DNA from: Acidovorax sp. Leaf191
GTDB lineage: Bacteria; Pseudomonadota; Gammaproteobacteria; Burkholderiales; Burkholderiaceae_C
DNA length: 64,000 nt
Reading direction: 5' to 3'
Assembly (NCBI RefSeq): GCF_001424425.1
Contig: NZ_LMPT01000019.1
Span: 1,011,206 to 1,075,205, forward strand
Part shown: piece by piece, positions 1 through 8,368 of the stretch
How the letters are laid out: every line of letters starts with the position of its first letter
How positions within the stretch are numbered: the stretch's first letter is position 1
The notes under the pieces: generated by a model
What the model saw: only the letters and a program-made list of their open reading frames with translations
Databases searched by the model: none
What the model was told of the DNA's origin: nothing
Program-made: the position numbers and the translations under genes

Positions 1-92
1 CCCGGTCGACGCATCGCTCAAGATCCCCGTAGGGTCGCCAAGTTGTAGCGCTTGGCTTGTGTTGATGAAATGCAAGCGAAAGCTGCCTGCCA

Positions 93-169
93 GGAGTGGT
101 AGTTCAGTTGGTTAGAATACCGGCCTGTCACGCCGGGGGTCGCGGGTTCGAGTCCCGTCCACTCCGCCA
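93..169 (+). tRNA. tRNA-Asp (GTC)
   Basis: A 77-nt cloverleaf with encoded CCA end. The 7-bp acceptor stem pairs GGAGTGG with CCACTCC, the D-loop contains AGTTGGTTAGA, the anticodon GTC is at 127-129 in the loop CTGTCAC, and the T-arm has GGTTCGAGTCC. The anticodon and the G-C rich anticodon stem identify it as aspartate tRNA. The 92 bases upstream hold nothing I recognise. Confidence 0.97.
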
Positions 170-213
170 GATTTTCGCCACGCAGCAGATTTTGTTGTGG
201 GGTGATCAAAAAT

Positions 214-250
214 AAACGGACTGCAGTTTTCATGACTGCAGTCCGTTTTT
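214..250 (+). terminator. Rho-independent terminator downstream of tRNA-Asp
   Basis: A perfect 13-bp inverted repeat, AAACGGACTGCAG at 214-226 and CTGCAGTCCGTTT at 236-248, with a 9-nt loop and a T-run. It also has A's on the left side, so it may end the convergent LysR transcript as well. The rest of the 170-495 gap holds nothing I can support. Confidence 0.9.
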
Positions 251-495
251 CTTTGCCTGCCTGTTTTTCTACCGCATGCGCAGTGGTAAAACCTCGGCAC
301 CGATAAATGGCAGACCGAAAAGGCGGACCGCGTGACATGCCGGTGGCGATTCTCTGCCGCTGGGTAATCCGTTGTTGGATGTGGCCGCGTTCGGCCTTGG
401 GTTTTCCGGTGCGGGTCCAGGGGTGTGTGCTTGCCGTGGCGCTTCTGCATGCGCTCCAAGCCAATGGCACGCGACCCACACCTGCCATCACCTCC

Positions 496-1392
496 TCATT
501 CCACCGCACGCAGCGCTGCCACTGTCTCGCGCAACCCCCAGTGCAGCTTTTTGTCCCGGCGCATCACCACGGCCAGGGTGCGGCGCAGGGGTGGCGACAA
601 GGGCCGCACTTCCAGCGTGCCGCCATGTCCACCATGTCCACGGTGCGCGCCTTGCACCGCCATGCCCGGCAGCGCGGCGCAGCCCAGCCCTGCAGCGACC
701 AGCTCCTTGATCGCCTCCACGCTGCCCAGCGACATGGCAGGCTGCAGCGCCACGCCGGCCCGCGCAAACCAGGCGTCCGCGAGGCGCCGGGTCTGGCCGC
801 CGGGCTCATAGAGCAGTACCGGGTGGCGCGCCAGTTCCCTCGCGGTGACGCGTGCGGGCAGCCCTGTGCCCTGGGGCGCAATGGCGACGAAGGGGTCCTT
901 GAGCACGGGTATCACCTCCAGCATCCGCCCGCTGGCGGGCAGCGTGACCAGGCCCAGGTCCAGCAGGTTGCCTTCCACCGCCTGCACGATGTCTGCGGTG
1001 TTGCCCGTGCTCACCGTGATGTCGAGGCCCGGAAACCGCTTCCGCAGTGACCGCAGCACCGGGGGCAGCAGAAAGATGCAGGCCGTGGCGCCCGTGCCCA
1101 GGCGCACGCGGCCGGTGCTGCCGTCGGCATGGCGCGACACGGCGTCGATCGCCTCGCTCACGGCGGCATCGATGCGCCCCACATGCGTCAGCAACTCGGC
1201 GCCCGCTGCCGTGGGCCGCAGCACCCGGCCGACCCGTTCGATCAGCACGGTGCCCAGGCGCTTTTCCAACTGGCGCACCTGCAGGCTGACGGCCGGTTGG
1301 GTCAGGTCCAGGCGCTGCGCCGCGGCAGAAAAGCTGCCCAGTTCGATGGCGGTGGCAAAGCCGTGCAATTGGTCGAGGTTGATGCGTTCCAT
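496..1392 (-). CDS. LysR-family transcriptional regulator
   Basis: Predicted LysR-type DNA-binding regulator of 298 aa, a normal family length. The N-terminal winged helix-turn-helix occupies residues 1-60, with the typical motif FSAAAQRLDLTQPAVSLQVR and the strong LEKRLG continuation. Residues about 90-298 form the periplasmic-binding-like effector domain. The start at 1392 was chosen because the HTH begins directly there; upstream in-frame codons read as non-homologous. An unusual His/Gly-rich stretch (GAHRGHGGHGG) sits near residue 250 in the effector domain. It is divergent from the GNAT/MFS pair, whose expression it probably controls through the inverted repeat at 1402-1429. The effector is not predictable. 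Confidence 0.92.
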   Translation of the reverse strand: MERINLDQLHGFATAIELGSFSAAAQRLDLTQPAVSLQVRQLEKRLGTVLIERVGRVLRPTAAGAELLTHVGRIDAAVSEAIDAVSRHADGSTGRVRLGTGATACIFLLPPVLRSLRKRFPGLDITVSTGNTADIVQAVEGNLLDLGLVTLPASGRMLEVIPVLKDPFVAIAPQGTGLPARVTARELARHPVLLYEPGGQTRRLADAWFARAGVALQPAMSLGSVEAIKELVAAGLGCAALPGMAVQGAHRGHGGHGGTLEVRPLSPPLRRTLAVVMRRDKKLHWGLRETVAALRAVE

Positions 1393-1401
1393 ACCAAAGA
1401 A

Positions 1402-1429
1402 TTTCTCATACTTTGCATAAATTGAGAAA
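1402..1429. promoter_or_regulatory. Candidate LysR operator between divergent genes
   Basis: A perfect inverted repeat, TTTCTCA at 1402-1408 and TGAGAAA at 1423-1429, separated by 14 nt. It lies 10 nt upstream of the LysR start and 39 nt before the GNAT start. Position and symmetry fit a LysR-type autoregulatory site; binding is inferred. Confidence 0.55.
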
Positions 1430-1467
1430 GCTTCTTTTATGGCAAGGATCTGGCCACACTGACAGCC

Positions 1468-2136
1468 ATGCACACCTTGACGCCCACCCCATCTTCCTTG
1501 TCTTCTCTCTCCGCAGGCACCCCGGCCGGGCATTCAGCGCCCGGCGCTGCGGGCGGAGCGCCCTCCAAGGCATGCGCCGTGCGCCCCGCACACGACGGCG
1601 ACCTGCCGGCCATCCAGGCGCTGTACGCACACCATGTGCTGCATGGGCTGGCCTCGTTCGAAGAGGTGCCCCCCGGTGTCGACGACCTGCGCGCGCGCCA
1701 CGCGGCGGTGCTGGCTGCAGGGCTGCCCTATCTCGTGGCAGAGCTGGAGGGCCAGGTGGTCGGGTTTGCCTACGCCACGCCGTACCGCGCCCGTTCGGCG
1801 TACCGGCACACGGTGGAAGATTCCGTGTATGTCGCGCCGGGCCTTGCGGGGCGTGGCATCGGCGCGGCGCTGCTGGGCGCGGTCATCCGGCAGTGCGAGC
1901 CCGGGCCGTGGCGCCAGATGCTCGCCGTGGTCGGGCAGGGCGACGAAAACGCTGGCTCCCTGGCGCTGCATGCGCGCATGGGTTTTGAACGCATCGGTGC
2001 GCTGCGTTCGGTGGGCTTCAAGAAAGGCCGGTGGCTGGACACCGTGCTGATGCAGCGCCCGCTGGGCGTCGGCGATGGCGCGCTGCCGGCCCGCGCACCG
2101 GGTGGTGCAGCACCCGGAACGCGCGGGGTGGCGTAG
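1468..2136 (+). CDS. GNAT-family N-acetyltransferase (phosphinothricin/methionine sulfoximine acetyltransferase-like)
   Basis: A 222-aa member of the GCN5-related acetyltransferases. After a low-complexity Ser/Ala/Gly leader of about 35 residues, the GNAT fold starts at VRPAHDGDLPAI. It includes the acetyl-CoA loop region GLAGRGIGAALLGAVI (near residues 127-142) and the ENAGSLALHARMGFE signature typical of the Pat/YncA branch, which acetylates small amino-acid-like substrates such as phosphinothricin or methionine sulfone. The native substrate is unknown. The stop codon TAG shares one base with the GTG start of the MFS permease, so the two are likely translationally coupled. The start lacks a clear Shine-Dalgarno sequence and the leader may be shorter in vivo. 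Confidence 0.87.
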   Translation: MHTLTPTPSSLSSLSAGTPAGHSAPGAAGGAPSKACAVRPAHDGDLPAIQALYAHHVLHGLASFEEVPPGVDDLRARHAAVLAAGLPYLVAELEGQVVGFAYATPYRARSAYRHTVEDSVYVAPGLAGRGIGAALLGAVIRQCEPGPWRQMLAVVGQGDENAGSLALHARMGFERIGALRSVGFKKGRWLDTVLMQRPLGVGDGALPARAPGGAAPGTRGVA

Positions 2137-3395
2137 TGCCAGGCCTTGCCGGCGGCGCGGCCACCGCGGCGCGCGCTCCGCACCTGAGCGGTCGCGTGGT
2201 CTTGTGCCTGGGAGTTTCGCAGTTCATCTGCTGGGGCATTTCGTACTACCTGATCGGCGCACTGGGCGAGGCCATGGTGCAGGACCTGGGCTGGGCGCGC
2301 ACCACCGTGCATGGCGGCTTCGCCGTGGCATTGCTGGTGATGGGGTGCGTCTCTGCCGCCGCCGGGCGCTGGGTGGACCGGTGGGGTGGGCGCCGGGTGA
2401 TGGTGTGGGGATCGCTGGGGCTGGCCGCTGGCTGCCTGGGCCTTGCCGCCGCCCATGGGGTGGTGCTGTATTACGCCGCGTGGGCGGTGATGGGACTGGC
2501 GATGCGCCTGACGCTGTACGACGCAGCCTTTGCGGCGCTGGCCCATTGGGCGGGGCCGCACGCGCGCCGTCCCATGGCGCAGATCACGCTGCTGGGCGGC
2601 CTGGCGGCGACGGCTTTCTGGCCGCTGGGGCATGCCATGGCGGACGGGGCCGGCTGGCGCGTGGCCTTGCTTGTGTATGCAGGGCTGGCACTGCTGACGG
2701 TGCCGCTGCACCTGGCGCTGCCGGGCCCGGCGGCCGCATTCAGCGACGGCGACCCAGCTGCCGCAGCGGCCTTGCCCGCGCACCCCGAACCCTTGGCCCG
2801 AGAAGGGGCCGAGCGCGCGCTCGCGGCCGTGCTCTTTGCCGCGATGACGACGCTCGTGAATTTTCTGAATGCAGGCATGTCGGCGCACCTGGTGGGGCTG
2901 CTGGCAGGCCTGGGCCTGGCGCTGCCATTGGCGGTGGGCGTCGCATCGCTGCGCGGCGTGGGCCAGTCGGCGGCACGGGTGGCCGAGGTGCTGTTCGGCG
3001 CCAGGCTGCATCCGCTCGCACTGGGGGCATCGGCCTGCGCGCTGCTGCCGCTGGCCTTCCTGGCAGGCGCAGCGTCGGGGCAGGTGTTGGCTGCGGCCTG
3101 GGTGTTCGTGCTGCTGTACGGCGCGTGCAATGGCCTGCTCACCATTGCGCGCGGCACGCTGCCGCTGGTGCTTTTCGACCACCGCACCTACGGCGCGTTC
3201 GTCGGGCGTCTGGTCGCACCCGGCTTTGTGCTGTCGGCCTGTGCGCCGGTGGTCTATGCGGCGGTCATGGATGGGTATGGTGCGGCGGCAGCGCTATGGA
3301 TGTCGGTTGCGGTGGCGGCACTGGTGTGTGCGGCATCGATGGCGCTGCTGCTGCGCTTTGGGGCTCGGGCAAGAAGCGCGGTAGCCGACTCTTGA
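2136..3395 (+). CDS. MFS transporter
   Basis: Major facilitator superfamily permease, about 419 aa from the GTG at 2136, with roughly 12 hydrophobic segments. The first membrane helix contains the MFS/oxalate-formate-antiporter-like stretch SQFICWGISYYLIGALGE. The cytoplasmic loop motif A is visible as GRWVDRWGGRRVM near residue 85. I chose the GTG because it overlaps the GNAT stop (TAGTG); an ATG 105 nt upstream lies inside the GNAT gene and adds an implausible Arg-rich leader. The gene forms a unit with the acetyltransferase, so export of, or resistance to, an acetylatable compound is a plausible but unproven role. The 3' end meets the convergent SDR gene across a repeat element. Confidence 0.85.
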   Translation: MPGLAGGAATAARAPHLSGRVVLCLGVSQFICWGISYYLIGALGEAMVQDLGWARTTVHGGFAVALLVMGCVSAAAGRWVDRWGGRRVMVWGSLGLAAGCLGLAAAHGVVLYYAAWAVMGLAMRLTLYDAAFAALAHWAGPHARRPMAQITLLGGLAATAFWPLGHAMADGAGWRVALLVYAGLALLTVPLHLALPGPAAAFSDGDPAAAAALPAHPEPLAREGAERALAAVLFAAMTTLVNFLNAGMSAHLVGLLAGLGLALPLAVGVASLRGVGQSAARVAEVLFGARLHPLALGASACALLPLAFLAGAASGQVLAAAWVFVLLYGACNGLLTIARGTLPLVLFDHRTYGAFVGRLVAPGFVLSACAPVVYAAVMDGYGAAAALWMSVAVAALVCAASMALLLRFGARARSAVADS

Positions 3396-3613
3396 CACTG
3401 GCGCGACCAAAGCCAGTGCTCCCGCGCGAGGGCCGCCAAGCCGCGCAGGCGGCGCTTTGCTTACGTGCTCTGGGAGCGCCCCCTCTCCACTCGCGCAGCG
3501 AGACGAGAGGGGGCCGAGGGCCGCGGCTCCAAGCCTGCTGCGCAGCGTTGGATGTGCCCGAAGAGCCAGCGCTTCTGGCGGGGGCACCGAGGCGCGAAGC
3601 GACTCACGGGGTG
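3396..3613 (-). repeat. Family B repeat, copy 1 (3' of SDR gene)
   Basis: A GC-rich, hairpin-rich element filling the whole gap between the convergent MFS and SDR genes. Read on the minus strand it starts 2 nt after the SDR stop codon with CCCCGTGAGTCGCTTCGCGC and ends with GCGCCAGTG. It shares the segment GCCGCGGCTCCAAGCCTGC with the copy at 30092-30290. Confidence 0.7.
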
Positions 3614-3615
3614 AA

Positions 3616-4374
3616 TTACTTCGGCGCCAGGCGGATCGCGCCGTCCAGGCGGATCACCTCGCCGTTGAGCATGTCGTTCTCAAAAATGTGCTGCACGAGC
3701 TTGGCGTAGTCCTGCGGTGTGCCCAGTCGGCTGGGGAATGGCACGCCAGCGGCCAGTGCGTCCTGCACCTCTTGCGGCATGCCGAACAGCATGGGCGTGC
3801 CGAAGATGCCGGGGGCGATGGTCATGTTGCGGATGCCGTTGCGGGCCAGGTCGCGGGCGATGGGCAGGGTCATGCCCACCACGCCGCCCTTGGAGGCTGC
3901 ATACGCCGCCTGGCCGATCTGGCCGTCGTAGGCGGCCACGCTGGCGGTGGAGATCAGGGCGCCGCGCTCGCCGGTGGCCTCGGGCTCGTTCTTGCTCATG
4001 GCTTCGGCGGCCAGGCGGATCATGTTGAAGCTGCCGATCAGGTTGACCGTGACGGTCTTGCTGAACACGGCCAGCGCGTGCGCGCCGTTCTTGCCCACGG
4101 TCTTCTCGGCCGGTGCGATGCCGGCGCAGTTGACCAGGCCCATCAGCTTGCCCAGGGACACGGCCTTGGCCACCACGGCCTGGCCGTCGGCCTCGTTGCT
4201 CACGTCGCACTTCACGAAGGCGCCACCGATGTCGCGGGCCACGGCTTCGCCCTTGTCGGCCTGCATGTCGGCGATGACCACCGTGCCGCCCTGCGCGGCC
4301 AGCATGCGCGCCGTGCCTTCGCCCAGGCCCGATGCGCCGCCGGTGACGATGAATACCTTGCCCTTGATGTCCAT
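3616..4374 (-). CDS. SDR-family 3-hydroxyacyl-CoA dehydrogenase (HSD17B10 / 2-methyl-3-hydroxybutyryl-CoA dehydrogenase type)
   Basis: A 252-aa classical short-chain dehydrogenase. The NAD-binding motif TGGASGLG spans residues 11-18, the NAG-type motif NCAGIAP is near 82, and the catalytic triad is Ser145, Tyr158 and Lys162 (YAASK). The insertion-rich middle and the C-terminal [18 protein letters not shown] match the type-2 3-hydroxyacyl-CoA dehydrogenases, which oxidise (2S,3S)-3-hydroxy-2-methylbutyryl-CoA in isoleucine degradation and related short-chain acyl-CoAs. A good Shine-Dalgarno (AGGAG) precedes the ATG. The palindrome at 4392-4411 resembles operators of branched-chain amino acid degradation genes, which supports the assignment. 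The gene is monocistronic here. Confidence 0.9.
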   Translation of the reverse strand: MDIKGKVFIVTGGASGLGEGTARMLAAQGGTVVIADMQADKGEAVARDIGGAFVKCDVSNEADGQAVVAKAVSLGKLMGLVNCAGIAPAEKTVGKNGAHALAVFSKTVTVNLIGSFNMIRLAAEAMSKNEPEATGERGALISTASVAAYDGQIGQAAYAASKGGVVGMTLPIARDLARNGIRNMTIAPGIFGTPMLFGMPQEVQDALAAGVPFPSRLGTPQDYAKLVQHIFENDMLNGEVIRLDGAIRLAPK

Positions 4375-4391
4375 GAGGTGTCTCCTGTAAG

Positions 4392-4411
4392 TGACGTTAA
4401 CGTAAACGTCA
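4392..4411. promoter_or_regulatory. LiuR-like palindromic operator upstream of SDR gene
   Basis: TGACGTTAACGTAAACGTCA is a near-perfect 20-bp palindrome (one mismatched symmetric pair in the middle) ending 18 nt upstream of the SDR start. It resembles, from memory, the ACGT-containing sites of the MerR-family regulator LiuR of branched-chain amino acid catabolism in proteobacteria. No liuR gene is in the window. Confidence 0.55.
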
Positions 4412-4453
4412 ATTATGGCCGATGTGCCGCTGTGCCTTGCAGCTTTGCAGGCG

Positions 4454-4485
4454 CAAAAAAAGCAGCCCGGCGTTACCGGGCTGCT
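4454..4485 (-). terminator. Rho-independent terminator of the iron-binding-protein gene
   Basis: A 10-bp stem (AGCAGCCCGG at 4461-4470, CCGGGCTGCT at 4476-4485) with a 5-nt loop. On the minus strand it is followed by seven U's (4454-4460). It lies 57 nt after the stop codon of the iron-binding protein. Confidence 0.92.
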
Positions 4486-4541
4486 GGGGGCTGCCGCGCG
4501 CAGCCAGGGCGGCTGCGGGCAGGGGCTGCTTATGTTTCGAC

Positions 4542-5594
4542 TTACTGGAAGCCCACGCGGTCCAGCATCTGCTGCACCTTGGTCACGTTGGCGCCGACGG
4601 CGCTGATCGGGATGGTTTCGCTCTTGAAAGGCTTGTTGTTGGTCATGGCCTTGAGTGCGGGGTTATCCAGCGCCACGCCCTTGGCGGCGGGCCATTCGTT
4701 GTTGCCGTTGGCAAAGTAGTTCTGCGCTTCGGGGCTGGCCAGGTATTCCAGGAACTTGACGGCGTTGGCCTGGTTCTTGGAGTGCTTGGCCACGGCGCCG
4801 CCGGCGATGTTCAGGTGGGTGCCCCAGGACTCCTGGTTGGGGAACACCACGCCCACCTTGTTGACCACGGCCACGTCTTCGGGCTTGTTGGAGCGCATCA
4901 TGCGCGCCAGGTAGTAGCTGTTGGTGACGGCGATATCGCATTCGCCCGAGGCCACGGCCTTGATCTGGTCGGTGTCGCCGCCCTTGGGAGGACGGGCCAG
5001 GTTGGCCACCATGCCCTTGAGCCAGGCCTCGGCCTTTTGCTCGCCCAGGTGCTCGGTCACGGCGCCGAAGAGGCTCAGGTTGTACGGGTGCGAGCCGGAG
5101 CGGATGCACAGCTTGCCCTTGTTCTTGGGGTCGCCCAGCTCTTCGTAGGTGTCGACGTCGGCCTTTTCGACCTTGATCTTGTTGTAGACGATGACGCGGG
5201 CCCGGGTGGACAGGCCGTACCAGGCGATGCTGCCGTCCGCGGTGGGCGTGCTGCGCAGGTTGGCAGGGATGGCGTCGTTCAGCACCTGGGACTTGACGGG
5301 CTGGAACAGGCCGTCCACCTCGCCCTTGTACAGGCGGGCGGCATCGACCAGCAGGATCACGTCGGCGGGGGACGCCGCGCCTTCGGCCTTCAGGCGGGCC
5401 AGGATGCCTGCGTCGTCCGCATCCACGCGGTTGATCTTGATGCCGGTGGCCTTGGTGAAGCCGGTGTACAGCGCTTCGTCGGTGGAGTAGTGGCGGGCCG
5501 AGTAGAGGTTCACGACCTGCTCCTGGGCAGAAACGGCGCCAGCGGCGGCGGCCAGTGCGCAGGTGCAGAGCAGGGCTTTCACGGTCTTCGACAT
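4542..5594 (-). CDS. Fe(3+) ABC transporter substrate-binding protein (FbpA/FutA-like)
   Basis: Periplasmic iron(III)-binding protein of 350 aa with a Sec signal peptide ([10 protein letters not shown]...AVSAQ, about 24 residues). The mature N-terminus [17 protein letters not shown] and the tyrosine pair in [10 protein letters not shown] (near residue 225) match the FbpA/FutA family, in which tyrosines coordinate ferric iron. The start at 5594 gives a clean signal peptide; an ATG 27 nt upstream would add nine residues. No permease or ATPase gene is adjacent, so it must work with a transporter encoded elsewhere. A Fur-box-like sequence about 45-60 nt upstream implies iron repression. The transcript ends at the hairpin at 4454-4485. 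Confidence 0.93.
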   Translation of the reverse strand: MSKTVKALLCTCALAAAAGAVSAQEQVVNLYSARHYSTDEALYTGFTKATGIKINRVDADDAGILARLKAEGAASPADVILLVDAARLYKGEVDGLFQPVKSQVLNDAIPANLRSTPTADGSIAWYGLSTRARVIVYNKIKVEKADVDTYEELGDPKNKGKLCIRSGSHPYNLSLFGAVTEHLGEQKAEAWLKGMVANLARPPKGGDTDQIKAVASGECDIAVTNSYYLARMMRSNKPEDVAVVNKVGVVFPNQESWGTHLNIAGGAVAKHSKNQANAVKFLEYLASPEAQNYFANGNNEWPAAKGVALDNPALKAMTNNKPFKSETIPISAVGANVTKVQQMLDRVGFQ

Positions 5595-5638
5595 GGATGC
5601 GTCTTTCGGGGTTTGTAACACCCGGATGATAAAACCAA

Positions 5639-5657
5639 ACGCGAATTATTCTTAATA
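5639..5657. promoter_or_regulatory. Candidate Fur box upstream of the iron-binding protein
   Basis: The core GCGAATTATTCTTA (5641-5654) matches 12 of 14 positions of the classical inverted Fur core GAGAATTATTCTCA. It lies 45-60 nt upstream of the start codon, an AT-rich patch where a promoter is expected. The remainder of the 5595-5948 gap holds only the phasin terminator. Confidence 0.65.
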
Positions 5658-5776
5658 AACGTCTGGGTTTCTATGGGTATGCGGGGGCAGTGCTGACCTG
5701 GGTCACCGTGGAGATGGGTAGCGGGTGTGCCAGGCGCCACACCTGCGCTGCGGCCCGGGCCACCCGGCGCGCAGGC

Positions 5777-5804
5777 AAAAAAAAGCCCGGCAGAACCGGG
5801 CTTT
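5777..5804 (-). terminator. Rho-independent terminator of the phasin gene
   Basis: A 9-bp stem (AAAGCCCGG at 5782-5790, CCGGGCTTT at 5796-5804) with loop CAGAA. On the minus strand it is followed by a run of U's (5777-5784). It leaves a 3' UTR of about 145 nt after the phasin stop. Confidence 0.88.
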
Positions 5805-5948
5805 GAAGGGATCCTGGAAACGGGGGTTTCGCGAGGATCCAAGGAGACAACTCGTGCGCTGCAACCGGGGCTGCAGCGCGTGATGGGATTATCAGGGTAA
5901 GCCCTGAAAACGGCCTAGAGGTTGCTCTCCAGACCGCGTGCCCTGGGC

Positions 5949-6497
5949 TCAGCGCTTGCGGGGAGCGGCCGTCTTGGCGGCGTTGGCAGCGGTGCTGGCC
6001 ACGGCGTTGAAGTTGGCTTCGGCCACGTCGGACGCTTGCTTGACAGCCTTCTGGACCGATTCAAAAGCGTTGTTGGCGGCAGAGACGGCGCTCTTCATCA
6101 CGGCGACGGCGGTTTCGGAACCGGCGGGAGCGTTCTTCGCGGCGCTGTCGACCAGGCCGGTGAAGGCGCGTTGGGCGTCAGCAGCCTGGCTTTCGAAAGC
6201 CTTGCCGAATTCGGCGCCGGTGCCGGAGGCGATGTCGTACAGGTGACGGCTGTAGGCAGCGGTCTTTTCAGCCAGGGGCTGGAACAGGCCGGCTTGCAGG
6301 GCCAGCAGCTCTTGCGCGTCCTTCACGCCCAGCACAGCCTGGCTGTGGTTGGCGGCTTCGGTCAGTGCGGCGCGCGAGGCGGTCACGTTCAGCTCGACGA
6401 GCTTTTCCACGCCTTCGAAAGCCTTGGTCGTCAGACCGAACAGGGTTTCGAGGTTGGCTTTGTGGGAAGCGAGGATTTGTTCAGCGGTCAGCGTCAT
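5949..6497 (-). CDS. phaP: Phasin family protein (PHA granule-associated)
   Basis: A 182-aa Ala-rich, almost entirely helical protein without signal peptide or membrane segment. It has the phasin-2 layout: an N-terminal [20 protein letters not shown] followed by long amphipathic helices ([35 protein letters not shown]) and an Ala-rich basic tail ending APRKR. Phasins coat polyhydroxyalkanoate granules and affect their size and number. The start at 6497 has an excellent Shine-Dalgarno (AGGAGAT) and matches the family N-terminus. It is monocistronic with its own terminator. The presence of a phasin implies PHA storage, though no PHA synthase is in the window. Confidence 0.92.
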   Translation of the reverse strand: MTLTAEQILASHKANLETLFGLTTKAFEGVEKLVELNVTASRAALTEAANHSQAVLGVKDAQELLALQAGLFQPLAEKTAAYSRHLYDIASGTGAEFGKAFESQAADAQRAFTGLVDSAAKNAPAGSETAVAVMKSAVSAANNAFESVQKAVKQASDVAEANFNAVASTAANAAKTAAPRKR

Positions 6498-6697
6498 GTC
6501 ATATCTCCTAAGAATGGGGCCCGGCGGGCCATGGTGGTTCACAAGACATCTGCGCTGGCCCTGACTCATCAAGTCATGTTGCAGTGCAGCATGGATCGAA
6601 TTTTAGGGACTTGGTGCGGGTTTGCAAGAGGTTTTTGTTGCGATGCAGCAAATTAGAGGCGCGCCCTCAGGAATCCGCGGCTTGCCACAATCGCGTC

Positions 6698-7636
6698 ATG
6701 CACGCCTATTACGCCGACCAGTTTGTGCTGCCCCTGCCCGAAGGCCACCGCTTTCCCATGGCCAAGTACCGCCTGCTGCGCGACCGCATCGCCCAGCACC
6801 TGCCGGGCGTGTCGCTGCAGGTGGCGCAGCCCGCCGCCGACAGCGAACTGGCCCTGGCGCACGACAGCAGCTACATCGACGCCATTGCCGACGGCACGCT
6901 GCCCGCCCCGGCGCAGCGCGAGATCGGCTTCCCCTGGAGCCCCGCCATGGCCGAGCGCGCCCGCCGCTCGGTGGGCGCCACGGTGGCTGCGAGCCGCGTC
7001 GCGCTCCAGGAAGGCGTGGCGGGCAACCTGGCCGGGGGCACGCACCATTCGTACGCCCACAAGGGCAGCGGCTTTTGCGTGTTCAACGACGTGGCGGTGG
7101 CCGCGCGGCTGATGCAGGTGGAGCGCGCCAGGGCGCGGGGCCGCCACACCCAGCCGCTCAGGGTGGCGGTCATCGACCTGGACGTGCACCAGGGCAACGG
7201 CACGGCGCACATCTTTCAGGGCGACCACAGCGTGTTCACGCTGTCGCTGCACGGCGCGCGCAACTTTCCGTTTCGCAAGGAGGCCAGCGACCTGGATGTG
7301 GAGCTGCCCGACGGCTGCACCGACAACGCCTACCTGGAGGCGCTGTCGCACGCGCTGGACGCCCTGGAGCAACGCTTCACCCCGCAGTTGGTGTTCTACC
7401 TGGCCGGCGCCGACCCGCACGAAGGCGACCGCCTGGGCCGCCTGGGCCTCACGCACGACGGCCTGGAAGCGCGGGACCGCCACGTCTTCGACTGGGCCTG
7501 GCAGCGGCGGCTTCCGCTGGTCTTCGCGATGGCGGGCGGCTACGGGCGCGACATGGAAGACACCCTGACGGCGCAGCTCAACACCTGGCGCGTGGCCTGG
7601 GAGTACCACCAGCGCTGGCAGAATGTGCGGCCATGA
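6698..7636 (+). CDS. Histone deacetylase family protein (acetylpolyamine amidohydrolase / AcuC-like)
   Basis: Zinc-dependent deacetylase-fold hydrolase of 312 aa. The family motifs are in order: substrate-tunnel [19 protein letters not shown] (near 119-137) with the charge-relay His pair, the zinc-site [15 protein letters not shown] (near 164) supplying Asp and His ligands, [17 protein letters not shown] (near 236) with the third zinc Asp, and MAGGYGRD near the end with its Gly-rich lid. Bacterial members remove acetyl groups from small amides such as acetylpolyamines or from proteins; the substrate cannot be told here. The ATG at 6698 begins the conserved [19 protein letters not shown]. Its stop overlaps the start of the thioesterase gene (ATGA), so the two are co-translated. 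Confidence 0.92.
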   Translation: MHAYYADQFVLPLPEGHRFPMAKYRLLRDRIAQHLPGVSLQVAQPAADSELALAHDSSYIDAIADGTLPAPAQREIGFPWSPAMAERARRSVGATVAASRVALQEGVAGNLAGGTHHSYAHKGSGFCVFNDVAVAARLMQVERARARGRHTQPLRVAVIDLDVHQGNGTAHIFQGDHSVFTLSLHGARNFPFRKEASDLDVELPDGCTDNAYLEALSHALDALEQRFTPQLVFYLAGADPHEGDRLGRLGLTHDGLEARDRHVFDWAWQRRLPLVFAMAGGYGRDMEDTLTAQLNTWRVAWEYHQRWQNVRP

Positions 7637-8160
7637 CGTCCGCCGCCAGCACCCCCCACGCCACCCGTCCAGACACCGCGACCGCAGCTGCTCCCGCGGC
7701 AACCGCGGCCGCCCCCACGGCAGCACGCCCGGCGCCGCAGCCGCGCAGCGCCTACCGCGCGTTTCGCCCCATCACCACGCGCTGGGCCGACAACGACGTC
7801 TACGGCCATGTGAACAACGTCGTCTACTACAGCTGGTTCGACACGGCGGTGAACGCGCACCTCATCGAGCAGGGCGTGCTCGACATCCACGCGGGCGGCA
7901 CCATCGGCCTCGTGATCGAGACCCAGTGCAACTACTTCGCGCCGCTGGCCTTCCCGCAGACGGTGGAGGCAGGCATCCGGGTGGCGAAGCTGGGCAGCTC
8001 CAGCGTGCGCTACGAAGTGGGCCTGTTCGCGCAGGGCGAGCCCATGACCGCCGCCGCCGGGCACTTCATCCATGTGTACGTGGACCGTGAAACCCGCCGC
8101 CCCGTGCCGGTGCCCGACGCACTGCGCCAGGTGCTGCAGGCGCTGGTGGTCACGGGCTGA
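7633..8160 (+). CDS. Acyl-CoA thioesterase, 4-hydroxybenzoyl-CoA thioesterase (hotdog) family
   Basis: A 175-aa hotdog-fold thioesterase. An Ala/Pro/Thr-rich leader of about 40 residues precedes the domain, which begins [19 protein letters not shown]. The Asp in [12 protein letters not shown] matches the catalytic position of the 4-hydroxybenzoyl-CoA thioesterase/YbgC group. [12 protein letters not shown] and [11 protein letters not shown] follow as in the family. It hydrolyses acyl-CoA thioesters; chain length is unknown. It overlaps the histone-deacetylase-like gene by 4 bp. The low-complexity leader is unusual, and an internal start cannot be excluded, but the ATGA overlap supports 7633. 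Confidence 0.9.
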   Translation: MTSAASTPHATRPDTATAAAPAATAAAPTAARPAPQPRSAYRAFRPITTRWADNDVYGHVNNVVYYSWFDTAVNAHLIEQGVLDIHAGGTIGLVIETQCNYFAPLAFPQTVEAGIRVAKLGSSSVRYEVGLFAQGEPMTAAAGHFIHVYVDRETRRPVPVPDALRQVLQALVVTG

Positions 8161-8176
8161 GCGCCTGCATTGCGGG

Positions 8177-8218
8177 TGCTATTGATTTAATAGCTCCTCG
8201 CGCTCGACCATCAAGCGG
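8177..8218 (-). repeat. Family A repeat, copy 1
   Basis: On the minus strand it reads CCGCTTGATGGTCGAGCG followed by GAGGAGCTATTAAATCAATA. This is the same module order (CCGCTTGAT ... AGCTAT[C/T]AAA ... ATAGCA) as nine other copies. It lies just after the thioesterase stop. Confidence 0.7.
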
Positions 8219-8368
8219 CAGGGCGGTTTTGGGCTTGAAAACGCCGCGTGCGCGGGGTGCGTCGGGTCCCAAGGGGCTTCCCAGCGCCGCACGGCGGCAT
8301 GGCCTACACTTTGCGGCTTTGCTGTACGGCCCCCTGCGTCCCCGGCCTTCTCTGCGCCCGCACCGTCC

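Noticed and set aside
2075-3709. A 544-codon frame overlapping the MFS gene in another frame on the plus strand
   Set aside because: Arg/Gly/Ala-rich out-of-frame translation of the MFS gene and the family B repeat; not protein-like.
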